Shown: positions 54,155 to 64,000 of the stretch, piece after piece | Layout of the letters: each line of letters begins with the position of its first letter | Position numbering within the stretch: the stretch's first letter is position 1 | NCBI RefSeq assembly: GCF_022024035.1 | Contig: NZ_CP091787.1 | Coordinates: forward strand, 1,488,001 to 1,552,000 | DNA from: Prevotella sp. E13-17 | Lineage (GTDB): Bacteria; Bacteroidota; Bacteroidia; Bacteroidales; Bacteroidaceae | Direction: 5' to 3' | DNA length: 64,000 nucleotides | Notes under the pieces: model-generated | The model's input: the letters and a program-made list of their open reading frames with translations, nothing else | Databases searched by the model: none | Told to the model about the DNA's origin: nothing | Translations under genes and position numbers: made by a program

Positions 54155-56239
54155 TTAGATGTTAAAACGATATTTTGCACCGATCGTCAGCCAAAGGCCC
54201 GGCTGGCGCACATTGCCGAAATCCACGCAGTGGCTGCCCAGCAGATTGTTGACCTCGGCATAGAGCGTGTAGCGGTCGGCGCTCCATGTCAGTCGGGTGT
54301 CAACGACGTCGTAGGTGTGATAGGGCTGCACGATGCCCGCGTTGGTGGTGTAGCTGCCGGCGCGCTTCTGCAGTCGGTATTTCACGTCGAGACTCAGGCG
54401 CTCGGCGAGCGGCAGCCGCAGCTGTCCCACCAGTTTGTGGCGCAGGTATTCCAGCGTGGACTGCGACTCTATCTGGCTGTTGCCAACCTTGTCTTCGTCA
54501 ATATAGCTGTAGGCCAGTTGGAGAATGGCACCCTTCAGTGGCAGCAGCTGGTCGAGCCGCAGTGTGGCCGACGTCTCGAATCCCAATGTGTTGACGCGTG
54601 TGTAGTTGACACTGCGCCACACAGGTTCTGCCTCAGTGGGATCCATGATCCAGTCGATCATCTCGCGACAGTGGTTGTGGTAGATGCTTGCTTGAGCAGA
54701 GAGTAGCGGGCCGTTGTATTTCAGTCCGCCCTCGACTGCCTTCAGCTCTTCGGGTTTCAGATACTTGTCGGCCTTGTGTCCACCCACACTATAGTAGAGC
54801 TCTGTGAACGAAGGCATGCGCAGCGAGGCGTTGTAGGAGGCATAAAGTTTCCACCCTTGGCCCAGGCGTAGGCTGGCGTCGATGCCTGGGTAGATGGTGA
54901 ACGGCATTTCGTTCCACGTGTTCTTGACGGCCACGAAACCCGCCGATAGCGTGAAGCGCTTCAGCAGGATGTTGTGCTCGAGGTGGAACGACAGATTAGA
55001 GCGGTTTAGTCCGAATTTGTAGTCACCGTGGGGCGTATTCAGCGGTTCGCCCAGGTTGCCGCTGACGATGTCCTCGTTGCGAAACTCGCCGCCAAAGGCT
55101 GTGCGTCCGGCAGCCCAGTCGAAATAGCAGTTGAGGTTGATGCCAAAGGCGTCGGTGCGGTGATGGTTGAACGGCACCAAGTCTTCCGACCCACGGATCA
55201 GTTCGAAGCGGTCGTAGCCACGGTTCCAGTAGATGGCAGGCTTCAGGTGCAGGCGTCCTGACGTCTCGCCCTGAACGGCAGTGAAGAACTTGAGCGTCTG
55301 CTCATACTGTTCGTCGAAACGCCCACTGTAGAACGTGTTTGAACCGAAGCCTTTTGCACTGAGTCCGGCATGCCACTGCAGCTGCATGAGATTGTCGGCA
55401 TAGGCCCCCTGATAGAACACTTTGCTGCCACTGTAGTCGCTGTTCAGATGGTCGGCCTTAGAGCGCTGATAACCATCACTGCGCGTGTAGGAAGCTGACA
55501 GGGAAGAACTGAGTGCCTCCACCCCCGACCCCTTGCAAGTGGATGGGAGTGAACAGCGGCCGGCTGCCGACAGATAACCGAAGGAACCGCCTTCCAAACG
55601 CAACTGGGCGTTGTAATCCTGCTCGCCTGATGTGTCACGACTCTGGCTCGTGACGATGTTGATGGCACCCACCAGCGACGATGCGCCATAGACACGACCG
55701 GCAGGTCCCTCGAGCACCTCGATGCGCAGGATGTCGCTGATGTCGCAGGGCAGGTCGAAAGCATTGTGGCCCGTCTGAGCGTCGCAGATGTTGATGCCAT
55801 TCAGCAGAATGGCAATCTGTTCGTAGCTACCGCCACGGATGCTGACATCTGTCTGTGCACCGATGGGACCACGCTGTCGGACATCTACGCCCACAGCCAT
55901 CTTCAGTAAATCGTTAATACTTTGTACTGGCGCCGCCTGAATCTCTTCGCGGCTCAGTACAGTGACCATTCTCGCTGCCTGTCCAAGGGCAAGCGGAGCG
56001 CGTGAGCCAGTGACCTCGACATCGTCGAGCGTCGCCTCCTTGTCTATCGCCTCGGTGTTGTCGGCTTTCTCAGGTTTAGTGCTGACCTCGTCAGTAGCGG
56101 CTGTTGCCGACTGCAAGGTGGCAGCGCTGAGAACGCCAATGACAACCACGCGTCCCAGACATGCAAAGAGGGAGTAGCCTTTCCGCTGGAATTGGCGGAA
56201 AACGATGACCTCGCGCTTGTTGAAATTGGGTTTGTACAT
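54155..56239 (-). CDS. TonB-dependent receptor, BtuB-like
   Basis: The protein has 694 residues. An extended n-region (MYKPNFNKREVIVFRQFQRKG) precedes the hydrophobic signal segment. TonB-box-like ATLDDVEVTGSRAPLALG, plug motifs (INDLLKMAVGVDVRQRGPIGAQTDVSIRGGSYEQ, LEGPAGRVYGASSLVGAINIVT) and a barrel ending in TIGAKYRFNI follow. Among TonB receptors the plug resembles cobalamin/ferric-chelate receptors. No cobalamin riboswitch fits in the short upstream gap (33 bases from nth), and no BtuFCD genes are near, so B12 transport is only a possibility. It is probably transcribed with nth upstream and the YiiX-like gene downstream. Confidence 0.9.
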   Translation of the reverse strand: MYKPNFNKREVIVFRQFQRKGYSLFACLGRVVVIGVLSAATLQSATAATDEVSTKPEKADNTEAIDKEATLDDVEVTGSRAPLALGQAARMVTVLSREEIQAAPVQSINDLLKMAVGVDVRQRGPIGAQTDVSIRGGSYEQIAILLNGINICDAQTGHNAFDLPCDISDILRIEVLEGPAGRVYGASSLVGAINIVTSQSRDTSGEQDYNAQLRLEGGSFGYLSAAGRCSLPSTCKGSGVEALSSSLSASYTRSDGYQRSKADHLNSDYSGSKVFYQGAYADNLMQLQWHAGLSAKGFGSNTFYSGRFDEQYEQTLKFFTAVQGETSGRLHLKPAIYWNRGYDRFELIRGSEDLVPFNHHRTDAFGINLNCYFDWAAGRTAFGGEFRNEDIVSGNLGEPLNTPHGDYKFGLNRSNLSFHLEHNILLKRFTLSAGFVAVKNTWNEMPFTIYPGIDASLRLGQGWKLYASYNASLRMPSFTELYYSVGGHKADKYLKPEELKAVEGGLKYNGPLLSAQASIYHNHCREMIDWIMDPTEAEPVWRSVNYTRVNTLGFETSATLRLDQLLPLKGAILQLAYSYIDEDKVGNSQIESQSTLEYLRHKLVGQLRLPLAERLSLDVKYRLQKRAGSYTTNAGIVQPYHTYDVVDTRLTWSADRYTLYAEVNNLLGSHCVDFGNVRQPGLWLTIGAKYRFNI

Positions 56240-56272
56240 GATTGATAATTAAAATGAATAAAAAAAGGGAAC

Positions 56273-56926
56273 TCAATGTTCCAGTTTTGAATCTTCTATT
56301 AGTTTTGGACAAAGATCGTTGAGTCCACATTGGTTGCAATGGGGTGAGCGCGACGTGCACACATAGCGTCCGTGGAGCAGCAGCCAGTGGTGAGCTAAGG
56401 GAATGTCTTTCAGTGGTATGTGTCGTGTGAGCTTCAGTTCTACTTTATATGGTGAGTTGTCGCTTCTGCTGACCAGTCCCAGTCGGTGGCTCACGCGATA
56501 GACATGAGTATCGACAGCCATGGTGGCCTTGCCAAAAGCCACTGCCTGGATCACATTGGCAGTCTTGCGCCCAACGCCTGGCAGGTCGAGCAGTTGGTTC
56601 ATGTCCATCGGCACCTCGCCATTGTGTTTTTCTACGAGCGTGCGTGCCATGGCTGCCAGATGGCGTGCCTTGGCGTTGGGATAGCTGACGCTGCTGATGA
56701 ATGTGTAGATATCGTCTTCGGTGGCTTGTGCCATCGACTTGGCATCGGGATAATGACGGAACAATTCGGGCGTTACCTGGTTGATGCGCTTGTCGGTGCA
56801 TTGTGCGCTGAGGACAACGGCTACCAGCAACTGAAAGATGCTACCAAACTCCAATTCAGTATTCACCTGTGGCATCTCTTTCCGAAAATATTCAAGCACC
56901 AGTTTGTAACGCTCTTCAAGTTTCAT
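56273..56926 (-). CDS. nth: Endonuclease III
   Basis: This DNA glycosylase/AP lyase removes oxidised pyrimidines. The 217-residue protein has the helix-hairpin-helix LPGVGRKTANVI with the catalytic Lys, the catalytic Asp in VDTHVYRVSHRLGL and the [4Fe-4S] site C-x6-C-x2-C-x5-C (CTSRSPHCNQCGLNDLC). Length is normal. The ATG comes only 5 bases after a TACCTTTG box, which predicts a leaderless mRNA. The receptor gene follows after 33 bases. Confidence 0.97.
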   Translation of the reverse strand: MKLEERYKLVLEYFRKEMPQVNTELEFGSIFQLLVAVVLSAQCTDKRINQVTPELFRHYPDAKSMAQATEDDIYTFISSVSYPNAKARHLAAMARTLVEKHNGEVPMDMNQLLDLPGVGRKTANVIQAVAFGKATMAVDTHVYRVSHRLGLVSRSDNSPYKVELKLTRHIPLKDIPLAHHWLLLHGRYVCTSRSPHCNQCGLNDLCPKLIEDSKLEH

Positions 56927-56931
56927 GGTGG

Positions 56932-56939
56932 CAAAGGTA
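56932..56939 (-). promoter_or_regulatory. -7 box abutting the nth start codon
   Basis: TACCTTTG on the minus strand followed by CCACC and then ATG. The predicted transcription start is at or next to the start codon. The -33 region is weak. Confidence 0.6.
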
Positions 56940-56992
56940 CTAAAAAAAGGTTGAAAAGTTCTAATTAATACTGACTTTCTGTTTATTTTTCG

Positions 56993-57000
56993 TATATTTG
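56993..57000 (+). promoter_or_regulatory. -7 box of the beta-galactosidase operon
   Basis: TATATTTG, 27 bases before the ATG, divergent from the nth promoter 54 bases away. The -33 region is weak. Confidence 0.6.
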
Positions 57001-57015
57001 CAATCTAAAACCTAA

Positions 57016-61049
<4,034 letters not shown>

Positions 61050-61056
61050 AAAAATA

Positions 61057-61092
61057 AGCCGCTAACTTTGAAAGTTAACGGCTTTCTTTTTG
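61057..61092 (+). terminator. Terminator after the phytase-like gene
   Basis: AGCCG(C)TAACTTT and AAGTTA(A)CGGCT pair with one mismatch and are followed by TTCTTTTTG. It separates the operon from the convergent tRNA-Pro gene. Confidence 0.85.
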
Positions 61093-61098
61093 CTTTTG

Positions 61099-61171
61099 TC
61101 GAGGTGACAGGACTCGAACCTGCGACAGCCTGGTCCCAAACCAGGAACGCTACCAACTGCGCTACACCTCG
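61099..61171 (-). tRNA. tRNA-Pro (anticodon TGG)
   Basis: 73 nt on the minus strand. Acceptor stem CGAGGTG/CACCTCG with discriminator A, anticodon arm CCTGG-TTTGGGA-CCAGG giving TGG, T arm with GTTCGAGTC. The 3' CCA is not encoded. A consensus promoter lies just upstream. Confidence 0.96.
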
Positions 61172-61183
61172 TTTTTGCGGATG

Positions 61184-61215
61184 CAAAGGTACACATTTTT
61201 TGTGACCCTTGCAAA
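61184..61215 (-). promoter_or_regulatory. tRNA-Pro promoter
   Basis: Minus strand: TTTG (61215-61212), 20 bases, TACCTTTG (61191-61184). The -33 box lies just beyond the serine palmitoyltransferase stop. Confidence 0.8.
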
Positions 61216-61226
61216 TTTTTCCGCAA

Positions 61227-62414
61227 TTATTTTATGATTCCTTGTTCAACAAAGATCTTTTTCAGTGCAATTACCGACCGTTCGACCTGCTCTTTGGTGT
61301 GTGTGGCCATCAGTGCATAGCGAACAAGTGTGTCCTGAGGTGCACAGGCAGGAGGGATGACGGGGTTGATAAACACACCGGCGTTGAAGGCAAGTGCGGT
61401 GACAAGGAATGTCTTATCGACGTCGCGTACATAGAGTGGGATGATGGGACTCTCGGTGTCGCCAATCTCGAAACCTTCCTCGCGGAAACGCTTCAGGGCA
61501 TAGTGAGTGACATCCCACAATTTCTCGATGCGCTCTGGCTCCTGCTGAATGATGTGCAGGGCCTCCATAGCAGCAGCTGTGGCTGCAGGTGTGTTTGAGG
61601 CAGAGAAGATATAGGTGCGACAAGTGTGGCGCAACCAGTTGATGGTGTCGGCATCGGCTGTGATGAAACCACCGATAGAAGCCAGTGACTTGGAGAAGGT
61701 GCCCATGATGAGGTCAACCTCGTCGGTGAGACCGAAGTGGTCGCAGACACCGCGACCTTGACGGCCGAATACGCCTACACCGTGAGCTTCGTCAACCATG
61801 ATAGAGCAGTTGTACTTGTGCTTCAGCTTGACAATCTCAGGCAGTTTGCAGAGGTCACCCTCCATAGAGAATACGCCATCGACAACGATGAGCTTGATGG
61901 CTTCCTGAGGAAGCTTTTGGAGCACGCGCTCCAAGTCTTCCATGTCGTTGTGCTTGTAGTGCAGTTGCTTGGCAAAGGCCAAACGGCGACCGTCAACAAT
62001 AGAAGCGTGGTCGCGATCGTCGCAAATCACAAAGTCGTCTTTGCTCAGAAGGGCAGGGATGACACCCTGATTCACGCTGAATCCTGTAGAGAAACACAGA
62101 CAATCGTCTTTACCAATGAATTTGGCAATCTCTTTCTCCAACTGGATGTGAATGTCAAGTGTGCCATTGAGGAAACGACTTCCTGCGCAACCTGTGCCAT
62201 ATTTATCCAAAGCCTCTTTGGCCTTGTCTATAATGCGCTGATCGCCCGTAAGACCTGTGTAGGCATTAGAGCCAAACATCAGAACTTTGTGGCCTCCCAT
62301 TTCAACCTCAGTTCCCTGTTTGCCAGTGATAGCACGGAAATAAGGATAGATTCCTTTTGCCATTGCTTCCTGAGGTATGCGATACGATTTGTATCTTTCT
62401 TGTAATTGTCCCAT
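61227..62414 (-). CDS. spt: Serine palmitoyltransferase
   Basis: This PLP enzyme condenses serine with an acyl-CoA to give 3-ketosphinganine, the first step of sphingolipid synthesis. The 395-residue protein is a member of the alpha-oxoamine synthase family: GSNAYTGLTGDQRI, CAGSRFLNGTLDIHIQLE, DDRDHASIVDG, the cofactor-binding VDEAHGVGVFG and the PLP Lys in GTFSKSLASIGG. The N terminus MGQLQERYKSYRIPQEA is that of Bacteroidetes SPT. Glycine C-acetyltransferase (Kbl) is the main alternative but lacks this N terminus. The frame is open 23 codons further upstream across the promoter, so the ATG at 62414 is chosen. A lipid kinase gene is divergent from it. Confidence 0.9.
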   Translation of the reverse strand: MGQLQERYKSYRIPQEAMAKGIYPYFRAITGKQGTEVEMGGHKVLMFGSNAYTGLTGDQRIIDKAKEALDKYGTGCAGSRFLNGTLDIHIQLEKEIAKFIGKDDCLCFSTGFSVNQGVIPALLSKDDFVICDDRDHASIVDGRRLAFAKQLHYKHNDMEDLERVLQKLPQEAIKLIVVDGVFSMEGDLCKLPEIVKLKHKYNCSIMVDEAHGVGVFGRQGRGVCDHFGLTDEVDLIMGTFSKSLASIGGFITADADTINWLRHTCRTYIFSASNTPAATAAAMEALHIIQQEPERIEKLWDVTHYALKRFREEGFEIGDTESPIIPLYVRDVDKTFLVTALAFNAGVFINPVIPPACAPQDTLVRYALMATHTKEQVERSVIALKKIFVEQGIIK

Positions 62415-62450
62415 ATTCTTGTTTATAGGTATTTGCTTTTTTACAGGCTG

Positions 62451-62458
62451 CAAAGTTA
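62451..62458 (-). promoter_or_regulatory. -7 box of the spt promoter
   Basis: TAACTTTG on the minus strand, 36 bases before the ATG at 62414. It lies inside the open frame of the longer N-terminal variant and so argues against that variant. Confidence 0.62.
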
Positions 62459-62552
62459 CACAAAATTCTGTAAAACGTGCCATTTTTTTTTAATAAAAGT
62501 TCTTTTTCGTGAATTTTATTATTAATTCTCCTTCTATTCTCTCTTATTTTTG

Positions 62553-62560
62553 TAATTTTG
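62553..62560 (+). promoter_or_regulatory. -7 box abutting the lipid kinase start
   Basis: TAATTTTG, then CAGAC, then ATG at 62566. As with nth, the mRNA is predicted to be leaderless or nearly so. It is divergent from the spt promoter 95 bases away. Confidence 0.62.
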
Positions 62561-62565
62561 CAGAC

Positions 62566-63525
62566 ATGCAAGACAAGAAAAGAAAGATCGTATTCATCGT
62601 TAATCCTATCTCGGGGACTCATTCGAAAGAGGGGCTCGAGGGGTTGATATCATCGGTCATCGACAACCGCCGATTCGAGTGGACGCTGATTAAGACCGAG
62701 CGTGCAGGCCATGCTTCAGAGATAGCCAGCGACTGTGCTGCTCATGGTGTCGATATCTGTGTGGCAGTGGGAGGCGACGGTACGGTGAATGAGGTGGCAA
62801 GTGCCTTAACCGGCAAGCACACTGCGCTGGGCATCATTCCCTGTGGTTCTGGCAATGGATTGGCCAGACACATGCGTATTCCGATGAATATGAAGGGGGC
62901 ATTGGAGATCATCAATCAGGGAAACATCGATGCCTTTGACTATGGGACGGTGGGCGGTCACCCGTTCTTCTGCACCTGTGGAATGGGATTTGATGCCTTC
63001 ATCTCGCTGAAGTTCGCCGAGGCAGGCAAACGCGGGCTGACAACCTACGTCGAGAATGTGCTGAAAGAGGGGTTGAAGTATCATCCCGATATTTATACGG
63101 TGAGCGACGAGACGGGTACGCATAGCTATAAGGCATTTCTGATAGCTTGTGCCAACGCTGCCCAATATGGCAACAATGCGTATATTGCTCCGGGGGCATC
63201 GATGCAGGATGGTCTTCTCGATGTCATCATCATGGAGCCATTCAGTGTGCTGGAGGCGCCAGGCATTGCCCTTGATATGTTTGCAAAGACACTGCCCAAC
63301 AACTCTCGCATCAAGACCTTCCAGGCTCGCCAGATACATATCCATCGCGAGAAAGAGGGGGCGGTGCACTATGATGGCGATCCCACCATGATGGGTACAG
63401 ATATCGATGTGAAGATCATTCCACGCGGACTCCGTGCTGTGGTGAATCCTGCATGTATCGAAGATGCGTCGCATCCCACAAAGATGATGAATGCCATCAG
63501 CACATTCTTCCACAAGATCATATAA
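62566..63525 (+). CDS. DAGK-catalytic-domain lipid kinase, sphingolipid kinase candidate
   Basis: The protein has 319 residues from the ATG at 62566; a longer form from a GTG at 62509 runs through the -7 box and is rejected. It has the DAG kinase/sphingosine kinase catalytic fold: IVFIVNPISG, ICVAVGGDGTVNEVASAL, GIIPCGSGNGLARHM and the C-terminal VHYDGDP. The nucleotide loop is GSGNGLAR, like the GSGN of eukaryotic sphingosine kinases, rather than the GTxND of many bacterial diacylglycerol kinases. It shares a divergent promoter region with spt, so a sphingoid base or ceramide is a plausible substrate (inference); diacylglycerol or undecaprenol remain possible. Confidence 0.9.
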   Translation: MQDKKRKIVFIVNPISGTHSKEGLEGLISSVIDNRRFEWTLIKTERAGHASEIASDCAAHGVDICVAVGGDGTVNEVASALTGKHTALGIIPCGSGNGLARHMRIPMNMKGALEIINQGNIDAFDYGTVGGHPFFCTCGMGFDAFISLKFAEAGKRGLTTYVENVLKEGLKYHPDIYTVSDETGTHSYKAFLIACANAAQYGNNAYIAPGASMQDGLLDVIIMEPFSVLEAPGIALDMFAKTLPNNSRIKTFQARQIHIHREKEGAVHYDGDPTMMGTDIDVKIIPRGLRAVVNPACIEDASHPTKMMNAISTFFHKII

Positions 63526-63588
63526 GTCCCTTGATAGCCATTCATAGATAATATAAAGGAACGCGAACTATATTTATTATATATCACT

Positions 63589-63786
63589 ATGCAAGAGGTC
63601 TTGGTTTTTGTATTGCTGCTCTTGGCTTTGGTCTATGCTTCATGGCGCATCTATCGGGTGTTTGTTGACCACCGCGATCCTTGCTATGGATGCACGGGAT
63701 GCGACCTAAAAAACAAAATTGAAAGAAAACAAGCCTGTGAGAAGAAAAAAGTGGTGGAAAAATTTGGCAATCCCGAAATAAAGTAG
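63589..63786 (+). CDS. FeoB-associated Cys-rich small membrane protein
   Basis: The protein has 65 residues: one N-terminal membrane helix (LVFVLLLLALVYASWRIY), then a Cys cluster DPCYGCTGCDLKN and a basic tail with another Cys. This is the pattern of the FeoB-associated Cys-rich membrane protein, thought to help ferrous iron uptake. In many Bacteroidetes it lies near feoB; here it is far from the feoAB gene at 3.6 kb. It is followed at once by the tRNA-Cys promoter, whose -33 box is in its last codons. A TATATTTA element about 20 bases upstream of the ATG could be its own -7 box. Confidence 0.85.
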   Translation: MQEVLVFVLLLLALVYASWRIYRVFVDHRDPCYGCTGCDLKNKIERKQACEKKKVVEKFGNPEIK

Positions 63787-63794
63787 TACCTTTG
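63763..63794 (+). promoter_or_regulatory. tRNA-Cys promoter overlapping the small gene's end
   Basis: TTTG (63763-63766), 20 bases, TACCTTTG (63787-63794). The -33 box is within the coding end of the FeoB-associated gene and the -7 box starts on the base after its stop. Confidence 0.85.
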
Positions 63795-63812
63795 CACTCG
63801 CAAAATAGCAAT

Positions 63813-63884
63813 GGTGCCTTGGATGAGTGGCTTAGTCAACGGTCTGCAAAACCGTCTACGGCGGTTCGAATCCGCCAGGCACCT
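63813..63884 (+). tRNA. tRNA-Cys (anticodon GCA)
   Basis: 72 nt. Acceptor stem GGTGCCT/AGGCACC with discriminator T (U73, the tRNA-Cys identity base), anticodon arm ACGGT-CTGCAAA-ACCGT giving GCA, T arm with GGTTCGAATCC. CCA is not encoded. Confidence 0.96.
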
Positions 63885-63890
63885 CAGAGT

Positions 63891-63933
63891 AAAACTCCGA
63901 AACTCCGATAAACAAAGGGTTTCGGAGTTTTTG
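63891..63933 (+). terminator. Terminator after tRNA-Cys
   Basis: AACTCCGAAAC and GTTTCGGAGTT pair perfectly around a 15-base loop and are followed by a T-rich tract. Confidence 0.85.
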
Positions 63934-63950
63934 TTTAACTCAATTTTATA

Positions 63951-63976
63951 AAATCACCTCAAAATCACCTCAAAAT
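63951..63976. repeat. 11-base tandem direct repeat beside tRNA-Cys
   Basis: AAATCACCTCA occurs twice head to tail (63951-63961, 63962-63972) and AAAT begins a third copy. One copy equals about one helical turn. Placed just beyond a tRNA 3' end, it could be an integrase arm site; no integrase is visible before the window ends. Confidence 0.55.
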
Positions 63977-64000
63977 AAAATAGCAGGACCCAAATGAGTC

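Noticed and set aside
54155..56272. Cobalamin riboswitch for the BtuB-like receptor
   Set aside because: Only 33 bases separate nth and the receptor gene, too short for the aptamer, and no B12-box-like sequence is seen.

Overview
The window is chromosomal DNA from a member of the Bacteroidales, most likely Prevotellaceae (Prevotella sensu lato). The evidence is the recurring Bacteroidetes promoter form (TTTG, about 20 bases, TAnnTTTG), a fused FeoA-FeoB, a PPi-dependent phosphofructokinase, serine palmitoyltransferase for sphingolipids, DUF3078, DUF4835 and DUF3127 proteins, TonB receptors without SusD partners, and roughly 50% G+C coding DNA. I see no prophage, insertion sequence, rRNA operon or CRISPR array. 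Two tRNA genes (Pro-TGG, Cys-GCA) lie near the right end.

Layout. 1-3.4 kb: two tandem TPR paralogues and a WecB-like epimerase that lacks catalytic residues. 3.6-10.4 kb: feoAB, pfp, a GH25 lysozyme, a very small sigma-70 factor and a DUF3078 barrel. 10.4-11.2 kb: a long non-coding gap holding an array of imperfect palindromes with a 22-base period. 11.2-12.7 kb (minus): patatin-like lipase and trmD. 13.0-21.8 kb: ligA, a free B3/B4 domain, a GH43 enzyme, an ABC-F ATPase and an M13 peptidase. 21.9-30.7 kb: a five-gene operon coding for a zinc-ribbon protein, a membrane Ser/Thr kinase, a four-module AAA+ protein with a zinc ribbon, an FHA protein with zinc ribbons and a PP2C phosphatase. 30.7-34.4 kb: metA, a U32 protein and a zinc-ribbon membrane lipoprotein. 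34.5-38.4 kb: TonB receptor, a secreted Lys/Ala-rich helix and panE. 38.4-43.2 kb: a DUF3127 protein with an SSB-like tail, then dnaN, an exonuclease, coaBC and DUF4835. 43.4-51.4 kb (minus): galE and a duplicated pair of sensor genes, each pair made of a half-kinase with no ATPase and no phospho-acceptor His followed by a complete histidine kinase. 52.1-56.9 kb (minus): pgk, a YiiX-like hydrolase, a BtuB-like receptor and nth. 57.0-61.0 kb: GH2 beta-galactosidase and a phytase-like esterase. 61.1-64 kb: tRNA-Pro, serine palmitoyltransferase, a divergent lipid kinase, a FeoB-associated small protein and tRNA-Cys.

Most of the window is housekeeping. The two best candidates for something undescribed are the kinase/phosphatase/FHA/AAA+/zinc-ribbon operon (21.9-30.7 kb), which looks like a self-contained phospho-signalling machine driving a large ATPase, and the paired Cache sensors (44.5-51.4 kb), where a receptor with a dead dimerisation helix is translationally coupled to an active kinase, twice. 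Secondary candidates are the 22-base-period palindrome array, which recurs at a second locus, and the lipid kinase facing the sphingolipid synthase. Functions are inferred from motifs read by eye; no database search was run.
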